NCBI RefSeq assembly: GCF_036867415.1
Contig: NZ_JBAJHU010000003.1
Span: 186,001-250,000, forward strand
Reading direction: 5' to 3'
Origin: Rossellomorea sp036867415
GTDB taxonomy: Bacteria; Bacillota; Bacilli; Bacillales; Bacillaceae_B
Length of the DNA stretch: 64,000 nucleotides
The notes beneath the pieces are model-generated. The model saw only the letters and a program-made list of their open reading frames with translations. It was not told the DNA's origin and did not search any database. The translations under genes were made by a program, and so were the position numbers. Below, piece after piece: positions 1-7,932 of the stretch. Each line of letters starts with the position of its first letter. Position 1 is the first letter of the stretch.

Positions 1-58
1 ATTCATAAGGTAAAATAGAAACAATATCATACTAAGAATTAATGTGAGGGTACGAAAG

Positions 59-1534
59 ATGAATACATACAACCTTTTAGAAAGTATTAAATTAAAAACT
101 GTATATGGAGAATTACCATCCAATGTGAAAGACATCTATGTCGATTCAAGAAAAGTAACCGAAGGAAGCGTATTTGTCTGCACGAGGGGCTACACGGTGG
201 ATGGTCATGATTATGCCGGTAAAGCAGTTGAAAGTGGAGCAACTCTGGTCATAGCAGAAAAACAACTGGATATTGATCTGGAGAAAACTGCTTTGGTAGT
301 GGTGAAAGATACCTTTAAGGCGTTGGCACAGCTTTCGAACAAATATTATGATTATCCTTCAAAAAAGCTTAATGTGTTCGGTGTCACAGGTACCAATGGA
401 AAAACCACTGTAACGAATTTGATTCATTCAATGCTGAAAAAGGATCATCAAAAAGCAGCACTTTCAGGAACAATCGGTTTCAACTTGGACGGGGAACTCC
501 TCCCGAGTGAAAATACCACATGTGATAATCTGACCAATCAGCAAATGCTGAACCTGGCAGTCGATAAAGACATCCAGAATTTCATTCTTGAGGTATCATC
601 ACATGGGCTGAGCCTCGGAAGGTTATGGGGAATAGATTTTGACGTTGTCGCATTTACGAATCTTAGCCATGATCATTTGGATTACCATGAAACGATGGAA
701 CATTACGGGTATGCTAAAGGATTATTGTTTTCACAATTAGGTCAGGATCTGGAGGCACCTAAGTACGTGGTATTGAATGCGGATGATGAATGGTACGATC
801 GATATCATTATATGACGCCGCATGAAGTAATCAGCTATGGATTGGAAGCAAATGCAGATTTTAGAGCAGACCGGATTCAATACGATAACGATAAAACTAC
901 ATTCACCCTGCATTCCCCAGAAGGTTCATTCGATGTAGAAATGAAGCTTCTTGGAAAATTCAATGTATATAACATCCTCACTGCGATGGCTTGTTTATAT
1001 GCCCGGGGGATGGAAGTGGAGAAACTTGTCGGGATTGTCAGGGAGCTTCCTCCTGTCAGTGGCAGAATGGAAAAAGTGGAGATGGACGCCCCATTATCCG
1101 TGTATATCGACTACGCTCATACACCAGATGCAATTGAGAAAGCAATTGAGTCGGTGCTTCCGTTCAAACAAAACAAGATTATCTTCCTCGTGGGGACAGG
1201 GGGGAACCGGGATAAATCAAAGCGGCCGACAATGGCTGAAAAAGCTTCATTGGCAGACTATGTCATTCTGACGACTGATGATCCTCGCTATGAGGATTAT
1301 GACAGCATTCTGCACGATCTTGAAAAAGGGATGAAGCATGACCAGTATTCCCTGATCGGCGATCGTGCAGAAGCCGTCAAGCACGCCATCGGAGTAAGTG
1401 AACCAGGTGATATCATTATATTTGCTGGTAAAGGGCATGAAGATTACCAAATTGTCGAAAACACAAAATATCCTCACAGCGATAAACATATTGCAATAGA
1501 GCAAAGCAAAATAAAATATATATCAACAAAGTAA
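59..1534 (+). CDS. murE: MurE-family UDP-MurNAc-tripeptide ligase (orphan copy)
   Basis: Mur ligase that adds the third amino acid to UDP-MurNAc-L-Ala-D-Glu in cytoplasmic peptidoglycan precursor synthesis. The N-terminal domain is followed by the ATP-binding motif GTNGKTT (about residue 115), a Mur-ligase central domain with LSHDHLDYH, and a C-terminal domain with the substrate loop DDPR (about residue 407). DAP-adding enzymes usually have DNPR there, so specificity is not certain. A GTG at 44 is in frame, but it lies inside the ribosome site GTGAGGG (44-50); ATG 59 is the better start, giving 491 residues. The gene stands alone, with no mraY, murF or murD beside it, so it may be a second copy of the dcw-cluster murE. 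Confidence 0.85.
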   Translation: MNTYNLLESIKLKTVYGELPSNVKDIYVDSRKVTEGSVFVCTRGYTVDGHDYAGKAVESGATLVIAEKQLDIDLEKTALVVVKDTFKALAQLSNKYYDYPSKKLNVFGVTGTNGKTTVTNLIHSMLKKDHQKAALSGTIGFNLDGELLPSENTTCDNLTNQQMLNLAVDKDIQNFILEVSSHGLSLGRLWGIDFDVVAFTNLSHDHLDYHETMEHYGYAKGLLFSQLGQDLEAPKYVVLNADDEWYDRYHYMTPHEVISYGLEANADFRADRIQYDNDKTTFTLHSPEGSFDVEMKLLGKFNVYNILTAMACLYARGMEVEKLVGIVRELPPVSGRMEKVEMDAPLSVYIDYAHTPDAIEKAIESVLPFKQNKIIFLVGTGGNRDKSKRPTMAEKASLADYVILTTDDPRYEDYDSILHDLEKGMKHDQYSLIGDRAEAVKHAIGVSEPGDIIIFAGKGHEDYQIVENTKYPHSDKHIAIEQSKIKYISTK

Positions 1535-1545
1535 GTCTGCATAAC

Positions 1546-1580
1546 AAAAGGAGATGGCCGCCGGCCATCTCCTTTTAACT
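1546..1580. terminator. Bidirectional terminator between murE and the nucleoside transporter
   Basis: A perfect 14-bp stem (1546-1559 with 1563-1576, loop GCC) with A tracts on one side and T tracts on the other. It sits between two convergent genes and can serve both. Confidence 0.85.
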
Positions 1581-1596
1581 AATTTATTTTTGAGAA

Positions 1597-2814
1597 TTAA
1601 ATAAACATACCCGCAATTGCAGCACTCAGTAATGATGCCAAAGCTCCGGCAATAACTGCTTTAAGTCCGAGTCGGGCAATGTCCCCTCTGCGGTTAGGTG
1701 CCAGATTCCCAAGACCCCCGAGCAAAATACCCAGTGATGAAATATTGGCAAATCCGCAAAGAGCAAATGAAATGATGGCAACTGTCTTATCCGACAGATT
1801 TCCGATTTCAGGTGCGAAGGCTGAGTAAGCAACAAATTCATTGATTACCAGCTTTTGACCGATAAAGTTACCAGCCATCACCGCTTCACTCCAAGGTACA
1901 CCGATTGCAAATGCAAGTGGAGCGAATGCGTATCCTAAAATAAGCTCAAGTGATAAATTCTCTGCACCGAATAATCCGCCGATGCCTCCTAAAATTCCAT
2001 TGATCAATGCAACCAATGCAATGAAAGCCAGCAGCATTGCACCAATATTCAAAGCTAGTTGCAGACCGACGCTTGCCCCGTTGGCTGCTGCATCTATTAC
2101 GTTTGTTGATTCAGAATCCGCTTCCATTTCGAATTCTTTAGGTTCAGGTGTGTTGTCTGTTTCAGGAACGAATAATTTTGCAATAACAAGGCCGGCAGGT
2201 GCTGCCATGAAACTTGCAGCAAGCAGGAACTCAAGAGGAACTCCAAGCAATGAATAACCGATTAATACAGATCCTGCCACAGAAGCAAGTCCACCGGTCA
2301 TAACAGCAAATAATTCTGATTCAGTCATTCTTGAAAGATATGGACGAACAACTAATGGCGCTTCAGTTTGACCGACGAAAATATTTGCAGCTGCTGACAT
2401 TGATTCTGCTTTTCTTGTACCGAGTAACTTCGATAGCCCTCCGCCAAGGATTTTAATGAAAAACTGCATAACTTTTAAATAATATAGTACCGAAATTAAA
2501 GCCGAGAAGAAGATAACAACAGGCAGAACATTCAATGCAAAGACAAATGCTATATTCGACTCTTTTGTATATAATCCCCCGAACAGGAACTGAATTCCTT
2601 CGTTTGAGTAGTTAATAATCTGATTAACTCCCATTGTCAGAGCTTCTAATCCATTTTGACCCCAAGGAGTCTTAAGAACTAGAAAAGCAAATAATAATTG
2701 GATAGCAAGGCCGCCCAGAACCGTTCTGAAATTAATACTCTTTTTACTGGAAGAGAATAGGAAAGCAATTCCAAGAACAACCAATATACCCACAATACCC
2801 CATAAATACTGCAT
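1597..2814 (-). CDS. nupC: NupC-type concentrative nucleoside transporter
   Basis: Integral membrane symporter of the CNT family that imports nucleosides with Na+ or H+. About ten hydrophobic segments are visible, together with the family signature GQTEAPLVVRPY and a conserved NxxGA-type region near residues 255-265. Length (405 residues) fits the bacterial CNT family. A GTG at 2823 is in frame, but it overlaps the ribosome site GAGGTG, so ATG 2814 (MQYLWG) is the likely start. It is monocistronic, convergent with murE. B. subtilis has several paralogues (NupC, NupG, YutK), so the exact orthologue and the nucleoside preference cannot be told from sequence. Confidence 0.85.
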   Translation of the reverse strand: MQYLWGIVGILVVLGIAFLFSSSKKSINFRTVLGGLAIQLLFAFLVLKTPWGQNGLEALTMGVNQIINYSNEGIQFLFGGLYTKESNIAFVFALNVLPVVIFFSALISVLYYLKVMQFFIKILGGGLSKLLGTRKAESMSAAANIFVGQTEAPLVVRPYLSRMTESELFAVMTGGLASVAGSVLIGYSLLGVPLEFLLAASFMAAPAGLVIAKLFVPETDNTPEPKEFEMEADSESTNVIDAAANGASVGLQLALNIGAMLLAFIALVALINGILGGIGGLFGAENLSLELILGYAFAPLAFAIGVPWSEAVMAGNFIGQKLVINEFVAYSAFAPEIGNLSDKTVAIISFALCGFANISSLGILLGGLGNLAPNRRGDIARLGLKAVIAGALASLLSAAIAGMFI

Positions 2815-2996
2815 TCTTTTCACCTCATAAATAGTAAAGTAACAAACTTGATGCTTTCGGTTTTTTATTTTACAATTCTTTCAGAAGTCTGACAACCTAC
2901 AATTACACGTTTATGACATGTTTTTTACAAAGTTGTACGGACAAGTTCGTCATTAGTATGCTCTAATACAGCGTTTTCATGAAAGGGGATTCAAAA

Positions 2997-3230
2997 ATGA
3001 AAATCAGAAAAAATTTTATGGAAGGTTTGGAACAAAAAGTATATATTCACGAAAATAAAAAGGAAGAGCTGATTTTAGTGGCGATTCCTGACATTGAATG
3101 GTCCTATTCATTTATGTATGAAGATGATCAAATTCAAACGAATCTGTTACATTCTTTGAAGAGAAGAGTTTCACCAGAGGAAGCTGATGTGATTAGCAGC
3201 AGGATTTTGCAGTGGACCAGAGAAATGTAA
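2997..3230 (+). CDS. YueH-like small protein
   Basis: A 77-residue soluble protein without signal or membrane segment, resembling the uncharacterised YueH family of Bacillus (N-terminal MKIRKN, then a VYIHENKKEE segment). ATG 2997 is preferred over ATG 2979 because AAAGGGGAT (2982-2990) is a good ribosome site only for 2997. It lies 66 bases ahead of prfC on the same strand and could share its transcript. Function unknown; the family call rests on recalled similarity. Confidence 0.65.
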   Translation: MKIRKNFMEGLEQKVYIHENKKEELILVAIPDIEWSYSFMYEDDQIQTNLLHSLKRRVSPEEADVISSRILQWTREM

Positions 3231-3296
3231 TGATTGATTTCTCATTTCACAAAGAATATGATGGGAAGGGAAGACTGACGAGAAAGGAATTTATGA

Positions 3297-4865
3297 ATGA
3301 AAAAAGACTTTAGAGAAGAGGTTCAGTCACGAAGAACCTTTGCCATTATATCTCACCCTGATGCAGGGAAAACGACGTTAACAGAGCAGCTGCTGTTGTT
3401 TGGCGGGGCAATCCGGGCGGCTGGAACGGTAAAAGGTAAGAAGACGGGGAAGTTTGCGACTTCCGACTGGATGGAAATTGAAAAGCAGAGAGGTATTTCG
3501 GTGACATCTTCAGTGATGGCATTCGATTACGATGATTATCGTGTGAACATATTGGATACACCCGGTCACCAGGATTTCTCTGAAGATACGTATCGGACCT
3601 TGATGGCTGTTGACAGTGCCGTCATGATCATCGATTCTGCAAAAGGGATTGAAGCTCAAACATTGAAGCTGTTCAAGGTCTGCCGCATGAGAGGGATTCC
3701 TATATTCACTTTCATCAACAAGCTGGACCGCCAGGGTCGTGAGCCGCTTGAATTGCTGGAAGAACTGGAAGAAGTCCTTGGGATTCAATCGTATCCAATG
3801 AATTGGCCAATCGGAATGGGAAAAGAATTCCTTGGGATCTATGATCGATTTCATAACCGGGTGGAACAATTCCGTGTGGAAGACGACGAACGATTCATTC
3901 CCCTTAATGAAGAAGGAGAAATCGACGGGAATCATTCTATGAAGGAAAATAATCTATACAATCAAACATTGGAAGATGTTCTTCTTCTAAATGAGGCAGG
4001 AAATGAATTCTCAAAGGAGAGGATTGCGAACGGGGAGCTTTCACCAGTATTTTTCGGAAGTGCTTTAACCAATTTTGGTGTACAGACATTCCTTGAGACT
4101 TACTTGCAATTTGCACCGTCACCGCAGCCGAGGAATTCTGATGTTGGTGAAATAGATCCTACAAGTGACGAGTTCTCAGGTTTCATCTTTAAGATTCAGG
4201 CGAATATGAATCCGGCACACCGTGATCGCATCGCTTTCCTCAGAATCTGTTCAGGACAGTTTGAAAGAGGGATGTCGGTTAATCTCCCGCGAATAGGGAA
4301 GAACATTAAGCTTGCTCAGTCGACTCAATTCCTTGCAGATGACCGGAGTACAGTTAATGAAGCCGTCAGCGGGGACATTATCGGTATTTACGATACAGGA
4401 ACGTATCAGATCGGTGATACTCTAACTGAAGGGAAAAAAGCATTTCAATATGAAAAGCTGCCTCAGTTCACCCCAGAACTATTTGTAAGAGTAACAGCTA
4501 AAAACGTGATGAAGCAGAAGCATTTTCAAAAAGGGATCCTTCAGCTGGTGCAAGAAGGTGCAATCCAATATTACAAGACCCGGACGGAAGATATAATCCT
4601 TGGGGCGGTTGGGCAACTTCAATTCGAAGTGTTCGAACACCGGATGAAGAATGAATATAATGTCGATGTACGAATGGAGCCTGTCGGTTCTAAAATTGCC
4701 AGATGGATCGAGAATGAAGAAGAAGTAAAAGAGTCGATGTCAAGCTCCCGGAGTATGCTCGTGAAAGATCGCCATGAGAACCTCGTCTTCTTATTCGAAA
4801 ATGATTTTGCAATGAGATGGTTCGCCGATAAACATCCTGACATCAAATTGTACAGCTTGATGTAA
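3297..4865 (+). CDS. prfC: Peptide chain release factor 3 (RF3)
   Basis: Translational GTPase that recycles RF1/RF2 from the ribosome after termination. It has the RF3 N-terminus with G1 SHPDAGKTT, switch residues around QRGISVTSS, G3 DTPGHQDF and G4 NKLDR, followed by the beta-barrel and C-terminal domains typical of RF3. Length 522 matches the family (about 525). The ribosome site is GAAAGGAA upstream of ATG 3297. RF3 is patchy in Bacillaceae and, as recalled, absent from B. subtilis 168. The gene ends just before a strong terminator. Confidence 0.97.
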   Translation: MKKDFREEVQSRRTFAIISHPDAGKTTLTEQLLLFGGAIRAAGTVKGKKTGKFATSDWMEIEKQRGISVTSSVMAFDYDDYRVNILDTPGHQDFSEDTYRTLMAVDSAVMIIDSAKGIEAQTLKLFKVCRMRGIPIFTFINKLDRQGREPLELLEELEEVLGIQSYPMNWPIGMGKEFLGIYDRFHNRVEQFRVEDDERFIPLNEEGEIDGNHSMKENNLYNQTLEDVLLLNEAGNEFSKERIANGELSPVFFGSALTNFGVQTFLETYLQFAPSPQPRNSDVGEIDPTSDEFSGFIFKIQANMNPAHRDRIAFLRICSGQFERGMSVNLPRIGKNIKLAQSTQFLADDRSTVNEAVSGDIIGIYDTGTYQIGDTLTEGKKAFQYEKLPQFTPELFVRVTAKNVMKQKHFQKGILQLVQEGAIQYYKTRTEDIILGAVGQLQFEVFEHRMKNEYNVDVRMEPVGSKIARWIENEEEVKESMSSSRSMLVKDRHENLVFLFENDFAMRWFADKHPDIKLYSLM

Positions 4866-4885
4866 ATACAAATAGAGCGATTCTT

Positions 4886-4912
4886 AACCCCTTCAGTAAT
4901 GAAGGGGTTTTG
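4886..4912 (+). terminator. Terminator of prfC
   Basis: Stem AACCCCTTC (4886-4894) with GAAGGGGTT (4901-4909), loop AGTAAT, then TTTT. Confidence 0.85.
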
Positions 4913-4952
4913 GTATGCAGGTAATTATCCTTAGTTTTTATATTTTATAATA

Positions 4953-4980
4953 TTGACAAAGTGCATCATCATGTTAAAAT
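4953..4980 (+). promoter_or_regulatory. Sigma-A promoter of the T-box transcript
   Basis: TTGACA (4953-4958), a 16-base spacer, then TAAAAT (4975-4980), directly upstream of the T-box leader. Confidence 0.7.
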
Positions 4981-4989
4981 GAATCTATA

Positions 4990-5338
4990 AAATATTTACT
5001 TTAGTGCATAAAAGCTGAAAAGCGTTTAAGTGTGAAAATGAATACATTGTCTTGGACAAAACACTAGGATTTCTATACGACAGCAGCCAGAGACTAAGCG
5101 GCAGGTGGAAGCTTAGGTCAGAGAAGATCTGAATTACATTGTTCATTGAATGGATTTCGACTAGATGAGAGACGGATGACATTCTTTAAAGACAAACCTT
5201 TATGAAGCGGGAGCAGTCTTTCTTTATATTCAATACTCATGTATTGGTGAGGAGGAATGAAAGAAGTGAGGCTCCAATTAGGGTGGTACCGCGGAGAAGC
5301 TCTTCGTCCCTATACGGGATGGAAGGGTTTTTTTATGT
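4990..5338 (+). promoter_or_regulatory. T-box leader (tRNA-sensing riboswitch) of the NhaC-type transporter
   Basis: The invariant T-box sequence AGGGTGGTACCGCGG is at 5280-5294. It is followed by a terminator hairpin (CTTCGTCCC with GGGATGGAAG, about 5302-5324) and seven T. A long structured stem I lies upstream, with base-pairing AATGAA (about 5038) and TTCATT (about 5150). On the 3' side of its lower internal loop the sequence reads TGAATTACA (5129-5138). This can be read as specifier UAC (Tyr, followed by a purine) or UUA (Leu). Tyr is favoured because NhaC/YheL-type transporters under Tyr T-boxes are established in Bacillus. Uncharged tRNA would allow readthrough into the transporter gene. 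Confidence 0.93.
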
Positions 5339-5398
5339 GCAAAATTCCTTTCTCCCATCCATCGAGATGTAATCAATATTTAAAGGAAGTGTCCTCTT

Positions 5399-6802
5399 AT
5401 GTTAAATATTAGTAAAGTTCAACAACCTAAACTGATTGAAGCAGTTGCGGTGCTGCTGGTTGTTCTTGCCACGATCAGCATCAGCATTATACGTTTTGAA
5501 GCGGTTCCCCATATGCCGATTATCACTTCACTATTTATCCTGATGATTTACGGTTTTATTCGTAAAGTCAAATACAAAGATATAGAAGATGGAATGATCA
5601 TGGGTGCTCAAGGTGGACTTGGGGCAGTCCTGTTGTTTATCTTTATCGGTCTTCTTATCAGCAGCTGGTTAATCAGCGGTACGATTCCGACTTTGATGTT
5701 TTATGGATTTGAAGTTGTGTCTCCGCATTACTTTTATGCAATTGCTTTTCTCCTGACCTCTTTGAGCGGGGTGATGGTCGGCAGTTCATTGACTACGGCT
5801 GCTACGATCGGTGTAGCTTTAATCGGGATAGGGGAAGCAATGGGGCTGTCAATGGCAATCACGGCAGGGGCAATCGTTTCAGGTGCTTTTTTTGGAGATA
5901 AAATGTCACCATTATCAGACACAACGAATCTTGCATCTTCGATTGTGAAGGTGGATCTGTTTACACATATCCGCAATATGGCCTGGACAACGATCCCGGC
6001 TTTCATTATTACGATAATCGTCTTCCTTCTTTTTTCTCCAGGGGAACAAGATGTAAATCTAACTGAGCTTGAAGCGCTTCAGCAAGGGTTGATTCAGACA
6101 GGCTTGGTACATTGGTACAGCATCATCCCGGTCATCGCACTCCTGCTGGTGATTACACTCAGAGTGCCAGCATTGCTTGCTCTTGCCATCAATGTTGCAG
6201 TATCAATCGGGATTTCGATGTTCCATTTTTCCTGGAATGTGAAAGAGCTTTTAAGCATATTGTTCTCTGGATATACTTCCAAAACAGGGATGGAAGCTGT
6301 CGATTCACTTCTAAGCCGAGGTGGTGTTGAAAGTATGATGTTTACAATCTCCTTAGTCATCCTTTCTCTAAGTTTGGGAGGTTTGCTTTTTAAACTTGGG
6401 ATCATACCTGCAATCCTTGAACGTTTATCTGTTATCATCGGTTCGGCAAAAAGATCCATATTAACCGCGGCTCTTTCTGCGATCGGGATAAACGTAGTGG
6501 TAGGTGAGCAGTATTTATCCATCCTTTTGACAGGCGAGGCATTTCAAGCTCAATTCAAGAAAATGGGTCTGCATCCAAAGAATCTGTCTAGAACCCTTGA
6601 GGATGCAGGGACGGTAGTAAACCCGCTGGTGCCTTGGAGTGTTTGCGGTATATTCCTGACAGATGTACTGGGAGTATCAACTATGGATTATCTTCCTTTT
6701 GCCGTCTTTTGTATTGTATCTCCTCTAATTACGATATTGTATGGATTTACGGGCTGGACGATCAAAAAAGAAAAAAGTGAAGTGAAACCGGCAATCAATT
6801 AA
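5399..6802 (+). CDS. NhaC-family Na+/H+ antiporter-like transporter, probable amino-acid (tyrosine) carrier
   Basis: Polytopic membrane protein of 467 residues with about 11-12 hydrophobic segments, including the NhaC-type stretch GAFFGDKMSPLSDTTNLA (around residue 165) and the repeat-like region DAGTVVNPLVPW near residue 400. ATG 5399 follows the ribosome site AAAGGAAGTG. NhaC proteins are annotated as Na+/H+ antiporters, but the T-box leader makes an amino-acid transport role more likely, as proposed for YheL (tyrosine). The gene is monocistronic and ends at a compound inverted repeat. Confidence 0.85.
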   Translation: MLNISKVQQPKLIEAVAVLLVVLATISISIIRFEAVPHMPIITSLFILMIYGFIRKVKYKDIEDGMIMGAQGGLGAVLLFIFIGLLISSWLISGTIPTLMFYGFEVVSPHYFYAIAFLLTSLSGVMVGSSLTTAATIGVALIGIGEAMGLSMAITAGAIVSGAFFGDKMSPLSDTTNLASSIVKVDLFTHIRNMAWTTIPAFIITIIVFLLFSPGEQDVNLTELEALQQGLIQTGLVHWYSIIPVIALLLVITLRVPALLALAINVAVSIGISMFHFSWNVKELLSILFSGYTSKTGMEAVDSLLSRGGVESMMFTISLVILSLSLGGLLFKLGIIPAILERLSVIIGSAKRSILTAALSAIGINVVVGEQYLSILLTGEAFQAQFKKMGLHPKNLSRTLEDAGTVVNPLVPWSVCGIFLTDVLGVSTMDYLPFAVFCIVSPLITILYGFTGWTIKKEKSEVKPAIN

Positions 6803-6817
6803 TAACATGTCTTAATA

Positions 6818-6888
6818 AAAGACTGCTCCGCTGTGAATAGGACTATCCCTGTAAGGATAAATGCCTATTAATTGCTGGAGCAGTCTTT
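6818..6888. terminator. Compound nested inverted repeat, probable bidirectional terminator
   Basis: An outer 12-bp stem AAAGACTGCTCC (6818-6829) with GGAGCAGTCTTT (6877-6888) encloses two further nested stems: AATAGG (6836-6841) with CCTATT (6864-6869), and TATCC (6844-6848) with GGATA (6855-6859). It separates convergent genes and overlaps the stop codon of the minus-strand gene. Confidence 0.65.
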
Positions 6889-7741
6889 ATTGTGCTGATG
6901 TCTGAAAAGCTTTAAAACGGCGGTGATAAAAATGCTTCCCTGTCTGGATCATCGTGATATGCACTGCAGGCAAAATAAAAATATAATAGGATTCCTTTAA
7001 CTGTAAAATCCCCTGATTAACCATCAAAATCTCAATCGTGAGTAAAAACACAACCGTCATGATTGTAAAAGGTAATTCGGTACTTCGAAAGTAAATAACA
7101 AGTGAATAAAGATAAGTTGCAAATAATAAGTAGATACCATTCCCGCTAATGTTGTTTTTCATTTCTACACTTGATAAAGGGATGGGCAGTGAATATAAGC
7201 CTAATAACCCTGAAAAAAGCCAGCCTGCCGTTTCAGTAAGTGTTATTAACGCAAAAAATAATGTGGCAAAATTGACGTATTGATAGTTTTGTTCATCCAG
7301 GAATCTCCACCAAATCCGAGAGAGTATGACGGTTAAAACTAAAAATAGGATCGTGTAAAATGAGCTCCACCAATTATGTTCGTAAATATTTAAATGCAGG
7401 AAAATGGATTCAATCACATAGAACAGACCAATAATAAAGATGATCCATCTGGTTTTTAAATGAAAGACCACCAGGAAAGTGACTGCAATAGGCACCGCCA
7501 GAGCTTGTGAACTGATCGATCCAAGAACGCTGTCATTATACTCATTAGTCAAGAGATCAGGGTTATATTCATAGCTTTCTAAAAGGATGAAGATGACAAA
7601 TTCAAAAAAGTAGGCAAGTCCGCTTATAAATAGCCAAAATATAATGATTTGAGGGGATTTCTCCCTGTTTTTCATAATTGTATATCCCAACAGGCATATA
7701 CTTATGAAACTTATTGACAAAAACGGAACCCAGTTCGGCAT
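6887..7741 (-). CDS. Unrecognised eight-segment membrane protein
   Basis: A 284-residue, very hydrophobic protein with about eight predicted membrane segments, short loops and a basic C-terminal tail (residues 270-284). I see no catalytic motif, transporter signature or signal peptide. The start ATG 7741 is supported by GGAG nine bases upstream. It is divergent from the RND pump gene, sharing a 150-base intergenic region, and convergent with the NhaC-type gene. Size and even spacing of helices resemble small sensor-type membrane domains, but I cannot assign a family. Confidence 0.75.
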   Translation of the reverse strand: MPNWVPFLSISFISICLLGYTIMKNREKSPQIIIFWLFISGLAYFFEFVIFILLESYEYNPDLLTNEYNDSVLGSISSQALAVPIAVTFLVVFHLKTRWIIFIIGLFYVIESIFLHLNIYEHNWWSSFYTILFLVLTVILSRIWWRFLDEQNYQYVNFATLFFALITLTETAGWLFSGLLGLYSLPIPLSSVEMKNNISGNGIYLLFATYLYSLVIYFRSTELPFTIMTVVFLLTIEILMVNQGILQLKESYYIFILPAVHITMIQTGKHFYHRRFKAFQTSAQ

Positions 7742-7932
7742 TTTTTTTTACTCCTTGCTAAAAGAATAAATATTAGTTTGCGCAAGAAAATAACGTTTTA
7801 TTAATTTGGTGACCAATGTGTGAACTTTTGAGAAGCGGAATGGTTTATTATTGAAGGTTAATGTGGAAGGACTTATAGTTAAGCTAACTGCATTTGTTTA
7901 CATACAAAGAGATTGAGAAAGGGGAGCAATCA

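Noticed and set aside
3346..4122. Minus-strand frames inside prfC
   Set aside because: Shadows of a well-conserved GTPase gene, without ribosome sites.
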